This document shows positions 34,539 to 43,715 of a stretch of DNA of 64,000 nucleotides, piece by piece. The notes beneath the pieces were generated by a model, which saw nothing but the letters and a program-made list of their open reading frames with translations, was not told where the DNA came from and searched no databases. How positions within the stretch are numbered: position 1 is the stretch's first letter; each line of letters begins with the position of its first letter. The stretch spans positions 1-64,000 of the forward strand of contig JACQUW010000292.1 in assembly GCA_016210115.1 (NCBI GenBank), read 5' to 3'. The position numbers and the translations under genes were made by a program. Source of the DNA: Deltaproteobacteria bacterium (lineage in GTDB: Bacteria; Desulfobacterota; Binatia; UBA9968).

Positions 34539-36293
34539 TTGAAGCTCTATCGACGTCTGCTCCAATTTCTTAGGCCGTATATCTGGCCATATTTTTCGTT
34601 AGGGATGCTCTGCATGCTTGGTTACAGCGCCACGAGCGGCGCGATTCCATTTCTCGTGCAAAGCATCTTCGACGACGTTTTCGCCCGGAAGGACCGGGAG
34701 ATCCTCGTCTATCTTCCCGTGGTCATCGTGGCGGTTTTTGGGTTTCGCGGCCTTACGAATTTCGGGCAAACCTATTTCACGGATTATGTCGGGCTTCGGA
34801 TCATCAATGATATCCGAAATGCTTTGAACCGGCATCTCCAGTATCTCTCGCTTTCATTTTTTCAGAGGCATCCAACAGGAACCCTGATTTCCCGTGTTAG
34901 TAGCGACGTGACATTGGTTCGCTCCGCTCTGACGGATTCCGTGGCCTCTCTGATGCGCGACACTACCTCGTTGATCGCCTTGATTGCGGTTGCCTTTGCG
35001 AAAGATTGGGTCCTGGCGACCATCGCTTTTCTCGTTTTTCCCGCATCGGTTTTGCCGGTGACCCGGATGAGTCGAAGAGTAAAACGATTTACAAAGAGAG
35101 GGCAGGTAACAACGGGCACGCTCACCAGCCTGCTGCAGGAAAGCATTCAAGGCAACCGGATCGTCAAGGCCTTCGGCATGGAAAAATACGAAGGCGAGAG
35201 ATTCGCTCACGAAAACCAGAGACTTTTCAAACAATCGATCCGGGCGACCCGCATGCGGGCGTTGGTCACCCCGGCGATGGAACTTTTGTCTTCTCTGGCG
35301 ATCGGGGCCGTTGTCTGGTATGGCGGCTCCGCTGTTATCGAAGGAGGGCGCACGCAGGGCGAATTTATGGCGTTCATGGCGGCCATGTTTCTCATGTACC
35401 AGCCTTTCAGACAGTTGGCTAAGACCTATACGATGCTTCATCAGGGCATGGCCGGGGCGGAACGGATCTTCGAAATCTTGGACACAGAGCCGGAAATCAG
35501 GGATCGTCCAGGCGCAGTGCCGGCGCCCGCGTTTTCCCGGGCGATTGAGTTTCACAATGTCAGCTTCGGTTATGGCCACAGATTGGTTTTGAAAGATATC
35601 GGCCTTAAGATCAGGGCCGGAGAGGTAGTGGCTCTGGTGGGCGTAAGCGGCGTCGGTAAGAGCACTCTCGCCGATTTGATTCCAAGATTTTATGACGTCA
35701 CTTCTGGAAAAATCACGATCGATGATGTGGATATCAGGGACGTGACGGTGGAGTCGCTGCGGTCGCAAATCGGCATCGTCACCCAGCACACCTTTTTATT
35801 TAACGATACGGTGAAGAACAACATCGCGTATGGAGATCCGTCCCAGGACATGGGCCGGGTGGTGGAAGCCGCGAAGGCGGCCCACGCTCATGATTTTATT
35901 CTCGCTATGCCCCAGGGCTATGATACGATGGTTGGCGAGATGGGGATGAAGCTTTCGGGCGGCCAGCGTCAGAGGTTGGCCATTGCCCGGGCCTTGTTGA
36001 AGAACGCTCCGATTCTCATCCTGGACGAAGCAACGTCATCTTTGGATGCGGATTCCGAGCGCCTCGTGCAGGAGGCACTGGAACGTCTGATGATGAAGCG
36101 GACGACGCTGGTGATCGCGCATCGCCTGTCAACAATCCGCAAGGCCCACCGGATCGTGGTGGTGGTCGGTGGATCCATCGTCGAAGAGGGCACGCACGAA
36201 GAGTTGCTGGCGCGAAAAGCGGAATACAGCCGGCTTTACACGTTGCAACTTCTTGAGGGCGTTGGGAGCGCCCGGGGAAAGACTTTACACTGA
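34539..36293 (+). CDS. msbA: MsbA-type lipid A flippase
   Basis: 584 residues: a six-helix exporter domain (residues 1 to about 310) and an ABC domain. Walker [15 protein letters not shown]; signature: LSGGQRQRLAIARAL; Walker B: PILILDEATSSLD; H-loop: VIAHRLST. It flips lipid A-core to the periplasmic face. The start is TTG, 24 nt after the lpxB stop. Genome context (lpxB, waaA, lpxK) supports MsbA among ABC exporters. Confidence 0.92.
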   Translation: MKLYRRLLQFLRPYIWPYFSLGMLCMLGYSATSGAIPFLVQSIFDDVFARKDREILVYLPVVIVAVFGFRGLTNFGQTYFTDYVGLRIINDIRNALNRHLQYLSLSFFQRHPTGTLISRVSSDVTLVRSALTDSVASLMRDTTSLIALIAVAFAKDWVLATIAFLVFPASVLPVTRMSRRVKRFTKRGQVTTGTLTSLLQESIQGNRIVKAFGMEKYEGERFAHENQRLFKQSIRATRMRALVTPAMELLSSLAIGAVVWYGGSAVIEGGRTQGEFMAFMAAMFLMYQPFRQLAKTYTMLHQGMAGAERIFEILDTEPEIRDRPGAVPAPAFSRAIEFHNVSFGYGHRLVLKDIGLKIRAGEVVALVGVSGVGKSTLADLIPRFYDVTSGKITIDDVDIRDVTVESLRSQIGIVTQHTFLFNDTVKNNIAYGDPSQDMGRVVEAAKAAHAHDFILAMPQGYDTMVGEMGMKLSGGQRQRLAIARALLKNAPILILDEATSSLDADSERLVQEALERLMMKRTTLVIAHRLSTIRKAHRIVVVVGGSIVEEGTHEELLARKAEYSRLYTLQLLEGVGSARGKTLH

Positions 36294-36309
36294 GTGTCAT
36301 CAGCCGCAC

Positions 36310-37605
36310 ATGCTGTACTGGATTTACAATTGCGTTCTCGTTTTATTCGTGGTCGTCAGCCTTCCGCTCCTCCCCATTTTTCCGTTTTTGTCCAAGCGCT
36401 TTCGGGAAGGCTTTTTCCAGCGGCTGGGTTTCTACCCGCGTAACATCAGGAAAATCGTGGGAGGATCCCGTCCCGTCTGGATTCATGCGGCCTCAGTGGG
36501 TGAAGTTCTGGCTGCAAGGGTGCTGGCCGGGAGCATCAAAGAGCGCTTCCGCGAACGCAAAATCATCGTATCCACTTTCACCTCGACAGGATTGGACATG
36601 GCGCGGCGCACCATTGAGACGGCCGACGCGTGCATTTTTTTGCCGCTGGACTTCTTTTGGGTTGTGCGGCGCGCGTTGCGGTTTTTTGATCCGTGCTTGT
36701 TGCTGTTCGTTGAAACCGAGATTTGGCCTAATTTGTTGCAAGTGGCGCACCGCAGGGGTGTCCCCACACTCTTGCTGAGCGGCCGTCTTTCGGCAAAAGC
36801 TTTTCGCCATTACCGTTTTTTTCGCGTCTTTTTCTCTCGAGTCCTGCGCCACTTTACTGCGATTGGCATGCAAAGCCGGGAGGACGCCGAGAGGCTGATG
36901 CGCCTGGGCGCGGCGCCGGAAAAGATCTCGCTTACCGGAAACCTGAAGTACGCGCTGGCAGGAGCCTCCGATTCCGGAGCCAAATCGACCCTGGAGCGCA
37001 GCATCGCAGACCACGGAAAAAAGAGAAGACCTGTTGTTGTGGTGGGGAGCAGTCACAGGGGAGAGGAAGAAGTTCTACTGGATGTTCTTGAGTTGCTCAA
37101 GACGCCTTTTCCGGAGCTCTTGATGGTGCTCGCGCCGCGGCATCCGCAACGCTTTTCTGAAGTGGAAAGGCTGGTCAAGAAAAGGAAATTCCGCTACGAG
37201 AAAAAGAGTCAGATGAATGGCCGGGTGGCAGGGCAAACCGATGTGATTTTGCTGGACACGATGGGAGATCTCTCGCTCTTTTATTCGATGGCGGACGTCG
37301 CCTTTGTGGGGGGGAGCCTTGTGGATGCCGGGGGACATAATCTTGTTGAGCCGGCTCGTTTTCGGAAGCCGGTCCTTTTCGGGCCTTACGTGGAAAATTG
37401 CGCCGCTGTGGCAAAAGCAATGAAACAAAGAGGCGGCGGAATCGAGGTGCATGGCAAGGAGGATCTGGTTCGAGAGATCAGAGGACTCCTGAGCGACCGG
37501 GAAAAGGCCGAGAGGATGGGGGAGATGGCACACGGGGTTGTTGAGGGAGACCGACCCGCGGTGCAGCGAACGATGGATCTTGTTTCGCTTTATTTGCAGC
37601 CATAG
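36310..37605 (+). CDS. waaA: WaaA, Kdo transferase
   Basis: 431 residues from MLYWIYNCVLVLFVVVSLPL, an N-terminal membrane anchor. GT30 motifs: PVWIHAASVGEVLAARVL, KIIVSTFTSTGLDMARR, CLLLFVETEIWPNLLQ, TGNLKYAL, VVVGSSHRGEEEVLLDV, APRHPQRF and GGSLVDAGGHNLVEPARFRK. It adds Kdo to lipid IVA. The ORF-track start at 36169 lies inside msbA. Whether it adds one or two Kdo residues cannot be told. Confidence 0.95.
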   Translation: MLYWIYNCVLVLFVVVSLPLLPIFPFLSKRFREGFFQRLGFYPRNIRKIVGGSRPVWIHAASVGEVLAARVLAGSIKERFRERKIIVSTFTSTGLDMARRTIETADACIFLPLDFFWVVRRALRFFDPCLLLFVETEIWPNLLQVAHRRGVPTLLLSGRLSAKAFRHYRFFRVFFSRVLRHFTAIGMQSREDAERLMRLGAAPEKISLTGNLKYALAGASDSGAKSTLERSIADHGKKRRPVVVVGSSHRGEEEVLLDVLELLKTPFPELLMVLAPRHPQRFSEVERLVKKRKFRYEKKSQMNGRVAGQTDVILLDTMGDLSLFYSMADVAFVGGSLVDAGGHNLVEPARFRKPVLFGPYVENCAAVAKAMKQRGGGIEVHGKEDLVREIRGLLSDREKAERMGEMAHGVVEGDRPAVQRTMDLVSLYLQP

Positions 37606-37689
37606 CGTTTCGGTCACGATCGAGCCTTCCCTTCCGGTCCATCGACCCTGGCCGCTTTCTTGGCGACAGGGCCTTCTCGCTAACGCTTA

Positions 37690-38775
37690 ATGAACGAATT
37701 TTTGATTCGCAGGGTCTGGAAAAGAGGCGGTTTTTGTGCGCGCCTTGTCTGGACTTTGACTTTACCTCTGTCTTTCCTCTATTGCGGCGGTGTTCTCGTC
37801 CGCAATCTCCTCTATGCCCGGCGCTGGCTGCCGAGAAGGAGCCTTCCGGTGCCGGTCGTCAGCGTAGGAAATCTAGTGGTCGGAGGAACCGGGAAAACCC
37901 CGACGACTTTGTGGCTCGCGCGAGAGCTGGCGAAGCGCGGTCACAAAGTGGCGGTTCTCAGTCGAGGTTATAAGGGCGTTCGAAACGGACCTGCTGTCTT
38001 GCAACCGGCATTCGCAATGGATTTGGTGGCAAAGAACGGCGCCTGTCTGGAGGCAGGGGACGAGCCGGCGATGATGGCCGGACTTTTCAACGTGCGGGTT
38101 GGAGTGGGGCGAAACCGCTACCAGACTGGGAGCCTTCTGCTGCGCAAAAATGAGGCGGATGTCTTTCTTCTGGATGACGGTTTTCAGCACCGGCAATTAA
38201 ACCGCGACCTGGATCTTGTCCTTCTGGGCTCAGATTGGGAGGGGTGGTTGCTCCCCGCCGGGCCATTCCGTGAACCGAGGCGCTCGCTCCGGCGGGCACA
38301 GTATTTTTTGATCACCGGGGCGCGTAAAAAGTGGGCGTCCTATTTGGGGCACTTTTCGCAGGAGACGGTTTTTATCGGCGCCCTCGAGCCCAGATGCCTG
38401 CTCAGCCTGGACGGCAATCAATGGAAGGAATCTCCTCTCAGCATCCTGGATAGAAGCAAGATTCTGGCAGTTTCCGCCATTGCGAACCCGCGGCGCTTCT
38501 ATCGCCTCATTCACGATTGGGGAGGGGAGATTGTCCGCGCCATTGAGTTTCCCGATCATTACACCTATTCGGTCAAGGACTGGCAGAGAATCAATCGGGC
38601 GGGTCGTGACGTGGATTTTATCGTTACGACGGAAAAAGATATCGTGAAGCTGGTGCAATTTCCATTTGCGCGCGACAAGCTCCTGGTTCTGCGAGTAGAA
38701 ATGGTAATCGAAAACGGAGACTTGTTGATCCGAGCGATTGAAGATGCGATTCAAAAAAAAGCCCCCCGGGCCTGA
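37690..38775 (+). CDS. lpxK: LpxK, lipid A 4'-kinase
   Basis: 361 residues, membrane-associated by a hydrophobic N-terminal segment (LVWTLTLPLSFLYCGGVLVR). Walker A: VGGTGKTPTTLWLARELAKR, then VAVLSRGYKG, and the active-site region DVFLLDDGFQHRQLNRDLDL. It phosphorylates the 4' position of tetraacyldisaccharide 1-phosphate. The preceding 84-nt gap shows nothing. Overlaps a possible longer start of gmhB. Confidence 0.95.
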   Translation: MNEFLIRRVWKRGGFCARLVWTLTLPLSFLYCGGVLVRNLLYARRWLPRRSLPVPVVSVGNLVVGGTGKTPTTLWLARELAKRGHKVAVLSRGYKGVRNGPAVLQPAFAMDLVAKNGACLEAGDEPAMMAGLFNVRVGVGRNRYQTGSLLLRKNEADVFLLDDGFQHRQLNRDLDLVLLGSDWEGWLLPAGPFREPRRSLRRAQYFLITGARKKWASYLGHFSQETVFIGALEPRCLLSLDGNQWKESPLSILDRSKILAVSAIANPRRFYRLIHDWGGEIVRAIEFPDHYTYSVKDWQRINRAGRDVDFIVTTEKDIVKLVQFPFARDKLLVLRVEMVIENGDLLIRAIEDAIQKKAPRA

Positions 38776-38803
38776 GAAGGCCGCTATCGACATAAGAACT
38801 AGA

Positions 38804-39376
38804 ATGCCCGGGGTTTTCGTCGATAGAGACGGGACCTTAATCCGAGACGTCGGCTATTTGAGGCGCGTGGAACAACTAGAGGTGCTTCCCCGGGTTCCGG
38901 AAGCCCTTCAGCTTTTGCATCGCCATAGGCTGAAGGTGGCGGTCATTACCAATCAGTCGGCCGTTGCGCGGGGATTTCTGAGCGAGAGAGAGTTGCAAGA
39001 GATTCACGATCATCTGAAGGAACAACTCGGGAGACAGGGGGGCTCTGTGGATGGGATCTATTACTGCCCGCACCATCCCACTGAAGGCGCGGAGTCTTAT
39101 CGGATCTCCTGTGAATGCCGAAAACCGAAAGTGGGACTAATCGAACGCGCCGCTCTGGAGTTGGAGCTGGATCCCGCGCGGTCCTACATGGTGGGCGACC
39201 AGGCAATCGATATGGAAGTTGCGGAAAGGGTAGGCGCGAAGGGGATTCGCATTGACAAAATGCAAGCTGATTCGAATGATCGAGAGACGAAGGGCGCTAT
39301 CCCGGTGGTCAAAGATCTATGGGAGGCGGCTCAATGGATCATTGGAGATCTCGAAAGAACCCTGAAGGCGGTGTAG
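38804..39376 (+). CDS. gmhB: GmhB, heptose 1,7-bisphosphate 7-phosphatase
   Basis: 190 residues, HAD superfamily: nucleophile motif GVFVDRDGTLIRDVGYL, motif II VAVITNQSAVARG, zinc loop YYCPHHPTEG with CECRKPKVG, and motif IV YMVGDQAIDMEVAERVGAKG. It dephosphorylates heptose bisphosphate for ADP-heptose. The start at 38804 (MPGVFVDRDGT) is by family match; the ORF track begins at 38738 within lpxK. Its partner genes hldA and hldC lie at 55 and 60 kb. Overlaps the next gene. Confidence 0.93.
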   Translation: MPGVFVDRDGTLIRDVGYLRRVEQLEVLPRVPEALQLLHRHRLKVAVITNQSAVARGFLSERELQEIHDHLKEQLGRQGGSVDGIYYCPHHPTEGAESYRISCECRKPKVGLIERAALELELDPARSYMVGDQAIDMEVAERVGAKGIRIDKMQADSNDRETKGAIPVVKDLWEAAQWIIGDLERTLKAV

Positions 39377-40110
39377 GCGGAATTTCGAGGCGGCGCTATA
39401 TTTTGCTTTCCCCGGCCAGCTCCATTGAAGGCAAGGTTATTCATGTGAGGCGGCTGGGTCCGCAACCGGCGGACCAGCCCGCTGAATGGACCGCCGTGCG
39501 TGAAATTTGTTGCCGGACCGGAAATGACGGAAAGCCGGTTGCGGGCGAGCGCTGGAATTTTTTCGCAAGGCTGTGGATTGAGCCTTATGAAAAGATTTGT
39601 CCGGGATGGACCTACATTGCTGAAGGCGACGGGGCCATTGTCGGGTATCTGACGGGGTGCCCGGATACCCGGGCTTTTGCCAGGAAGAAACTTTGGCGGT
39701 TCACTTTTCCGCTGCTCTGGAATATCGCCCGGGGTGCTTATCCCGATAATAAAGACGCGGGCAGGTTTCTGAGGCAGTTTTTCTATCTTGATAGGGAGAC
39801 GGAGCGGGGTTTCCCGCGGCGGTTTCGTTCCGAACTCAAGCGCTTCTACCCGGCGCATCTTCATATCAATGTGCAAGCGGAGTGGCGCGGGCTGGGAATC
39901 GGTAAGCGGTTGGTGGATCACTTTCGGGAAAACCTGAAATCCGTGGGGGTTGCCGGTGTTCATCTCTACTGCGGCGAGCGCCCTGTCAAGTTTTATTTGA
40001 AGATCGGATTTTCAGAGCTGGCCAGGGTCGAGTTTCACGGCCGGCCGGTCTTTGCGTTGAGTTGGCGCCCTGGAGACCCCACCCTTGACCGCCCCCCATC
40101 GCTTGTTTAA
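39319..40110 (+). CDS. GNAT-like acetyltransferase of unknown substrate
   Basis: 263 residues as tracked. The acetyl-CoA motif is seen as LHINVQAEWRGLGIGKRLVD, followed by GVAGVHLYCGERPVKFYLKI and a GFSELARVEFHG end. The middle contains KICPGWTYIAEGDGAIVGYL. The tracked start overlaps gmhB by 58 nt; a TTG at 39403 (with GAGG before it) is an alternative, so the first 28 residues are uncertain. It lies where an LpxL acyltransferase often sits, but it is not one. Confidence 0.72.
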   Translation: MGGGSMDHWRSRKNPEGGVGGISRRRYILLSPASSIEGKVIHVRRLGPQPADQPAEWTAVREICCRTGNDGKPVAGERWNFFARLWIEPYEKICPGWTYIAEGDGAIVGYLTGCPDTRAFARKKLWRFTFPLLWNIARGAYPDNKDAGRFLRQFFYLDRETERGFPRRFRSELKRFYPAHLHINVQAEWRGLGIGKRLVDHFRENLKSVGVAGVHLYCGERPVKFYLKIGFSELARVEFHGRPVFALSWRPGDPTLDRPPSLV

Positions 40111-40148
40111 ACTCATCCCTGACCTCGTGTCTGAAAAGTTCGTTGAAT

Positions 40149-41516
40149 ATGCGTCTTTCGCTTAAAGTCAAACTCAGTCTGTTGATTACGTCCCTGCTCG
40201 TGCTCACGGTGCTATTGGTGAGCGCTTTTCTTCTGCGCCAGCAGCAGAGCAGCCTGACAGCCGAAATGATCAAGCGTGGCCTTACCATTGCCCAGGATAT
40301 GGCGGCCAGCGCCAAGAATCCTCTCCTGACCAATGACGAGCTTACCCTGAACCTTCTGGTTCAGGATAGCATGAAGGATGAGGATGTGGCCTACGTCGTG
40401 ATCACGGATCAGGATGAGAAGATTCTCGCGCATCGAGACGTCACCCTGATCGGGAGGCCGCTCGAGCGAGCGAAAGAACTTAAGCCCGTCAATTCCACCA
40501 CTGTCGTGCAAACGTACACCGATCCCAAGGAGGGCAAGCTTATCGATTTCGGCGTTCCCCTCGAGTTCAGGAAAGTTCGTCTTGGCGCGATCTATCTGGG
40601 GTTCAGCCAGAAATCAATCGAGCGAAAGCTCTCCCGGTCGAGGAATCAGACGATTCTGATTACCTTGGCGATGATTCTCGTCGGAATTGGAGGCGCGGTG
40701 GGCCTTTCCGCGTTCCTCTCGCGGCCTATTCTTCGGCTTCTGGAGGGGACCCAGGCCATCGGCAGGGGCAATTTTCAGGTCGCTCTCTCGATCCCGTCGA
40801 GGGATGAAATCGGCGATCTGACGGCCTCTTTCAATCAGATGGCGAAGAGTCTTAGGGAAAAAGAAATGATCAAACTGGCGTTCAGCCGGTACGTGGCGCG
40901 AGAGGTCGTGGATGAGATCCTCAAGAATCCCGAGCACACCGCTCTTACCGGAGAGAGAAGGGATGTCACTGTCCTGTTTTGCGATATGCGCGGTTTTACG
41001 CCGCTATGCGAGCGCCTTCCGCCGGAAGAGGTTTTGCACCTCCTTAATGAATTCTATACACTCATGATCGACACAACGTTCGCCAATGAAGGAACACTGG
41101 ACAAATTCCTCGGTGATGCCGTCATGGCTATTTTCGGGGCTCCTATCGCGTACCCGGACCATTCCATGAGGGCAATCCGGACGGCCGTCGCAATGAAAAC
41201 CGGCATCGAGCAACTGAGTCGAAAGAGAGTGGAGCAAGGCAAGGAGCCCATAGCCGTCGGGATCGGCGTCAGCGCAGGAGAGGCGATCGCGGGAACCGTG
41301 GGGACTGAGAATCGAATGGAGTATACGGTCATCGGCGACAGAGTGAATCTGGCCGCGCGATTGGAGTCAAACGCGGCCGCCGGTCAGATATTGATCAGCC
41401 AGTGGACGTACGATAAGGTAGCATCGCAAGTGGATGTGCGATCACTCGGCACCGTGAGAGTAAAAGGCAAGGAAGAGAACGTGGAGGTCTATGAGGTTCT
41501 GGGGCTCGTTCCATGA
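40149..41516 (+). CDS. Membrane-bound class III adenylate/guanylate cyclase with HAMP domain
   Basis: 455 residues. TM1 (LLITSLLVLTVLLVSAFLL), a periplasmic sensor region of about 135 residues, TM2 (ILITLAMILVGIGGAVGLSA), HAMP (ILRLLEGTQAIGRGNFQVAL) and a class III cyclase domain. Catalytic residues: metal Asp in VLFCDMRGFTPL, substrate Lys in EGTLDKFLGDAVMAIFG, and GDRVNLAARLES with the transition-state Asn and Arg. The Lys supports ATP use, making cAMP. The start at 40149 (MRLSLKVKLSL) is preferred over a TTG at 40143. The sensor ligand is unknown. Confidence 0.92.
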   Translation: MRLSLKVKLSLLITSLLVLTVLLVSAFLLRQQQSSLTAEMIKRGLTIAQDMAASAKNPLLTNDELTLNLLVQDSMKDEDVAYVVITDQDEKILAHRDVTLIGRPLERAKELKPVNSTTVVQTYTDPKEGKLIDFGVPLEFRKVRLGAIYLGFSQKSIERKLSRSRNQTILITLAMILVGIGGAVGLSAFLSRPILRLLEGTQAIGRGNFQVALSIPSRDEIGDLTASFNQMAKSLREKEMIKLAFSRYVAREVVDEILKNPEHTALTGERRDVTVLFCDMRGFTPLCERLPPEEVLHLLNEFYTLMIDTTFANEGTLDKFLGDAVMAIFGAPIAYPDHSMRAIRTAVAMKTGIEQLSRKRVEQGKEPIAVGIGVSAGEAIAGTVGTENRMEYTVIGDRVNLAARLESNAAAGQILISQWTYDKVASQVDVRSLGTVRVKGKEENVEVYEVLGLVP

Positions 41517-41535
41517 CGATCGTTCGAGGGAAACT

Positions 41536-42561
41536 GTGCTGGCACGTCTTCTGAGCGTATTATTTTTGTCGACCGTGATCGCCGGCTGCGCGACTACGGC
41601 GCCTATGAGTCCGACGTCCGAGGAGCTTTCACAGGCCGTAAAGCCCCCCGCGGTGCCGGATGTGTTCGAATCGGAAGAATTTATCGTCGTGATGGCAAAG
41701 CCCGGGGACAACCCGCAGAGCCTCGCCGCCAGATTCCTGGGTGCTGCGGGAAAAAGCTGGATGATCGAAGAGTATAATGGAGCCGCAAGCTTCTCGCCTG
41801 GTCAGCAGGTTGTGATCCCCAGGCGCTACTGGAAGCTGGCCGGCGTTGACCCCACTGGGTACCAACTGGTTCCTGTTCTCTGTTATCATAACATCGCGCC
41901 CCAGGCGAAGGGGCGGTTAACGATCGCCGTCAAGACTTTCGAAGAGCAGATGCGGTATCTCAAAAACGAGGGATATCGCGTTTTGAACTTTGCTGAATTT
42001 TACGAGTTTTTATCTCTCAAGAGGCAGCTCCCGCAAAGAGCCGTACTCCTCACCTTCGATGACGGCTACAAATCTTTTCTTCAATATGCTTACCCCATCC
42101 TCAAAGAATTTGGCTTTACGGCGACCCTTTTTGTCTATACGGATTACGTTGGAACGGGGCGAAACGCGCTGAGCTGGCCCGAGCTAAAAAAACTTGCCCA
42201 AGAGGGGTTTCAGATCGAGGCTCACACGAAAAGCCACTCTGATCTCAGGCGAGCCTCGGGAGAATCGGAGAACGACTATCTCCGCAGGATGAAGGCCGAA
42301 CTGGACCAGCCCAGGAGTCTCTTTGAGCGAAACCTGGGAAGCGTTCCGCGGATGCTTGCCTATCCGTTTGGGGCGCAAGACGACGAGGTCGCGCGCCGTG
42401 TTAGAGACACGGGATATTCGGCGGCCTTTACGGTCCGTCGTCAGGGCAATGCTTCTTTCGTGGACCCTTTTCGCATCCACCGCAGCCAGATCTATTCCGA
42501 CATGAGCCTCGATGACTTCCTCAGGAATCTTACTCTCTTCAGCCGGGAAGACCTGAAATGA
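41536..42561 (+). CDS. LysM-containing polysaccharide deacetylase lipoprotein
   Basis: 341 residues from a GTG with GAGGG 5 nt upstream; the ORF track extends 15 residues earlier inside the cyclase gene. Lipoprotein signal MLARLLSVLFLSTVIAGC. A LysM-like stretch (VVMAKPGDNPQSLAARFLG, then GQQVVIPRR) is followed by a NodB-type CE4 domain: LLTFDDGYKSF (metal Asp pair) and EAHTKSHSDLRR (HxxxH ligands), then LAYPFGAQDDEVARRV. It deacetylates a glycan, probably peptidoglycan or an exported polysaccharide. Overlaps the next gene by 4 nt. Confidence 0.9.
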   Translation: MLARLLSVLFLSTVIAGCATTAPMSPTSEELSQAVKPPAVPDVFESEEFIVVMAKPGDNPQSLAARFLGAAGKSWMIEEYNGAASFSPGQQVVIPRRYWKLAGVDPTGYQLVPVLCYHNIAPQAKGRLTIAVKTFEEQMRYLKNEGYRVLNFAEFYEFLSLKRQLPQRAVLLTFDDGYKSFLQYAYPILKEFGFTATLFVYTDYVGTGRNALSWPELKKLAQEGFQIEAHTKSHSDLRRASGESENDYLRRMKAELDQPRSLFERNLGSVPRMLAYPFGAQDDEVARRVRDTGYSAAFTVRRQGNASFVDPFRIHRSQIYSDMSLDDFLRNLTLFSREDLK

Positions 42562-43709
42562 GCTGGCGCACGCAATACTACGGGCTCCCGGCCTCTATGG
42601 CGTTGTGGCTGTCGGCTTGCGCCACAGTGCCGGCGCCTGAGGTCGGTCCTCCCTTATCAAAGCCATCCGTGCGAGCGCCTGTCGTGTCTCCGTTCGAGCC
42701 TCTGGTCGCGCCGCACAGAGAAAAAGCCGAAGCGCTGGAGCGGGAGGGTCATCTCAGGGGAGCGCTTAACGAATGGAAGGTCGCCCTCACCATTCATCCC
42801 GGAGACCCAGTGGCGCTGGCCGAGAAGACGAAACTGGAGCGTCGGATCGAGCAAGTCATTGCGGATCGTCTCAAGCAAGGAAGAGACGCGTTGGGACGCG
42901 GCAACCACCCGGAAGCGCGGCGCCATTTTCTGGCCGTCCTTGCCGTGGATCCAGCAAACGATGCAGCGTTTCAAGCCCTGCGGAGCGAAACGAGAGAAGT
43001 CCGGTTTGTTAATCATAAAGTGCGCAAGGGAGAAACGCTGGCCTCCATCGCCGAGTTTTATTATGGCGAGCGCTCGCGCTCGGAGGTGATTTGGGAGACC
43101 AATCAACTCCCGCCGAATCCACGGCTGGCGGCGGGTTCGGTGCTTAAGATACCGGAAATTCCGGGAGTGCCTTTCCTCCGTCCCGATGTTTCTCGAGAGA
43201 CGCGAGCGCGAGAAACTCCGCCGCCTGTCTCCAAAGCAGAAGACGGGAAGGAGGAGCAGATCTACGCCAATCCCACCCTTGTCGAGGCAAAAGAGGCGCT
43301 TGAAAGAGGAGAATTTGCGATTGCTCTGGCCGACGTGGATAGATTTCTCGCGACCGATCCGCGCAATGCTGAAGGGGTGGACCTAAAAAAGGCGGTTCTT
43401 TACCAGCAGGGTCGGCTGTTTCTAAAGGAAAAAAACTACGCGCAATCCTACCGCGCTCTCAGTCAACTGGCAAAGCTCGCCCCTAATTATCAGGATGCCG
43501 GTTCACTCATGGGTCAGGCGCGGACGCGTTTGATCCAGGATCACTACAATCAGGGAATCCGGCTGTACCGGGACGAAAAGCTCGAGGCCGCCATTGAGCA
43601 ATGGAGGATGGTTCTGGAGTATGATCCCGCGCACGGGGCGGCGCAGCGGAATATTCAACAGGCGGAGCGGCTGCTCAAGGGTCTCCAGCAGCGGCAGAAG
43701 AGAAAGTAG
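42558..43709 (+). CDS. TPR/LysM lipoprotein
   Basis: 383 residues. Lipobox around LWLSAC (Cys 21), an N-terminal TPR-like pair (LEREGHLRGALNEWKVAL, then GNHPEARRHFLAVLAVD), a LysM domain in the middle (VRKGETLASIAEFYYGER, then GSVLKIPE) and two further TPR-like repeats (LERGEFAIALADVDRFLATD and YRDEKLEAAIEQWRMVLEYD). It likely binds peptidoglycan and scaffolds other proteins. It is coupled to the deacetylase gene by ATGA overlap, so a joint role in glycan remodelling is plausible. Confidence 0.85.
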   Translation: MSWRTQYYGLPASMALWLSACATVPAPEVGPPLSKPSVRAPVVSPFEPLVAPHREKAEALEREGHLRGALNEWKVALTIHPGDPVALAEKTKLERRIEQVIADRLKQGRDALGRGNHPEARRHFLAVLAVDPANDAAFQALRSETREVRFVNHKVRKGETLASIAEFYYGERSRSEVIWETNQLPPNPRLAAGSVLKIPEIPGVPFLRPDVSRETRARETPPPVSKAEDGKEEQIYANPTLVEAKEALERGEFAIALADVDRFLATDPRNAEGVDLKKAVLYQQGRLFLKEKNYAQSYRALSQLAKLAPNYQDAGSLMGQARTRLIQDHYNQGIRLYRDEKLEAAIEQWRMVLEYDPAHGAAQRNIQQAERLLKGLQQRQKRK

Positions 43710-43715
43710 TCACTC

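Noticed and set aside
34854-35789. 311-codon minus-strand ORF in msbA
   Set aside because: Shadow of the MsbA frame; the sense protein is complete and typical.
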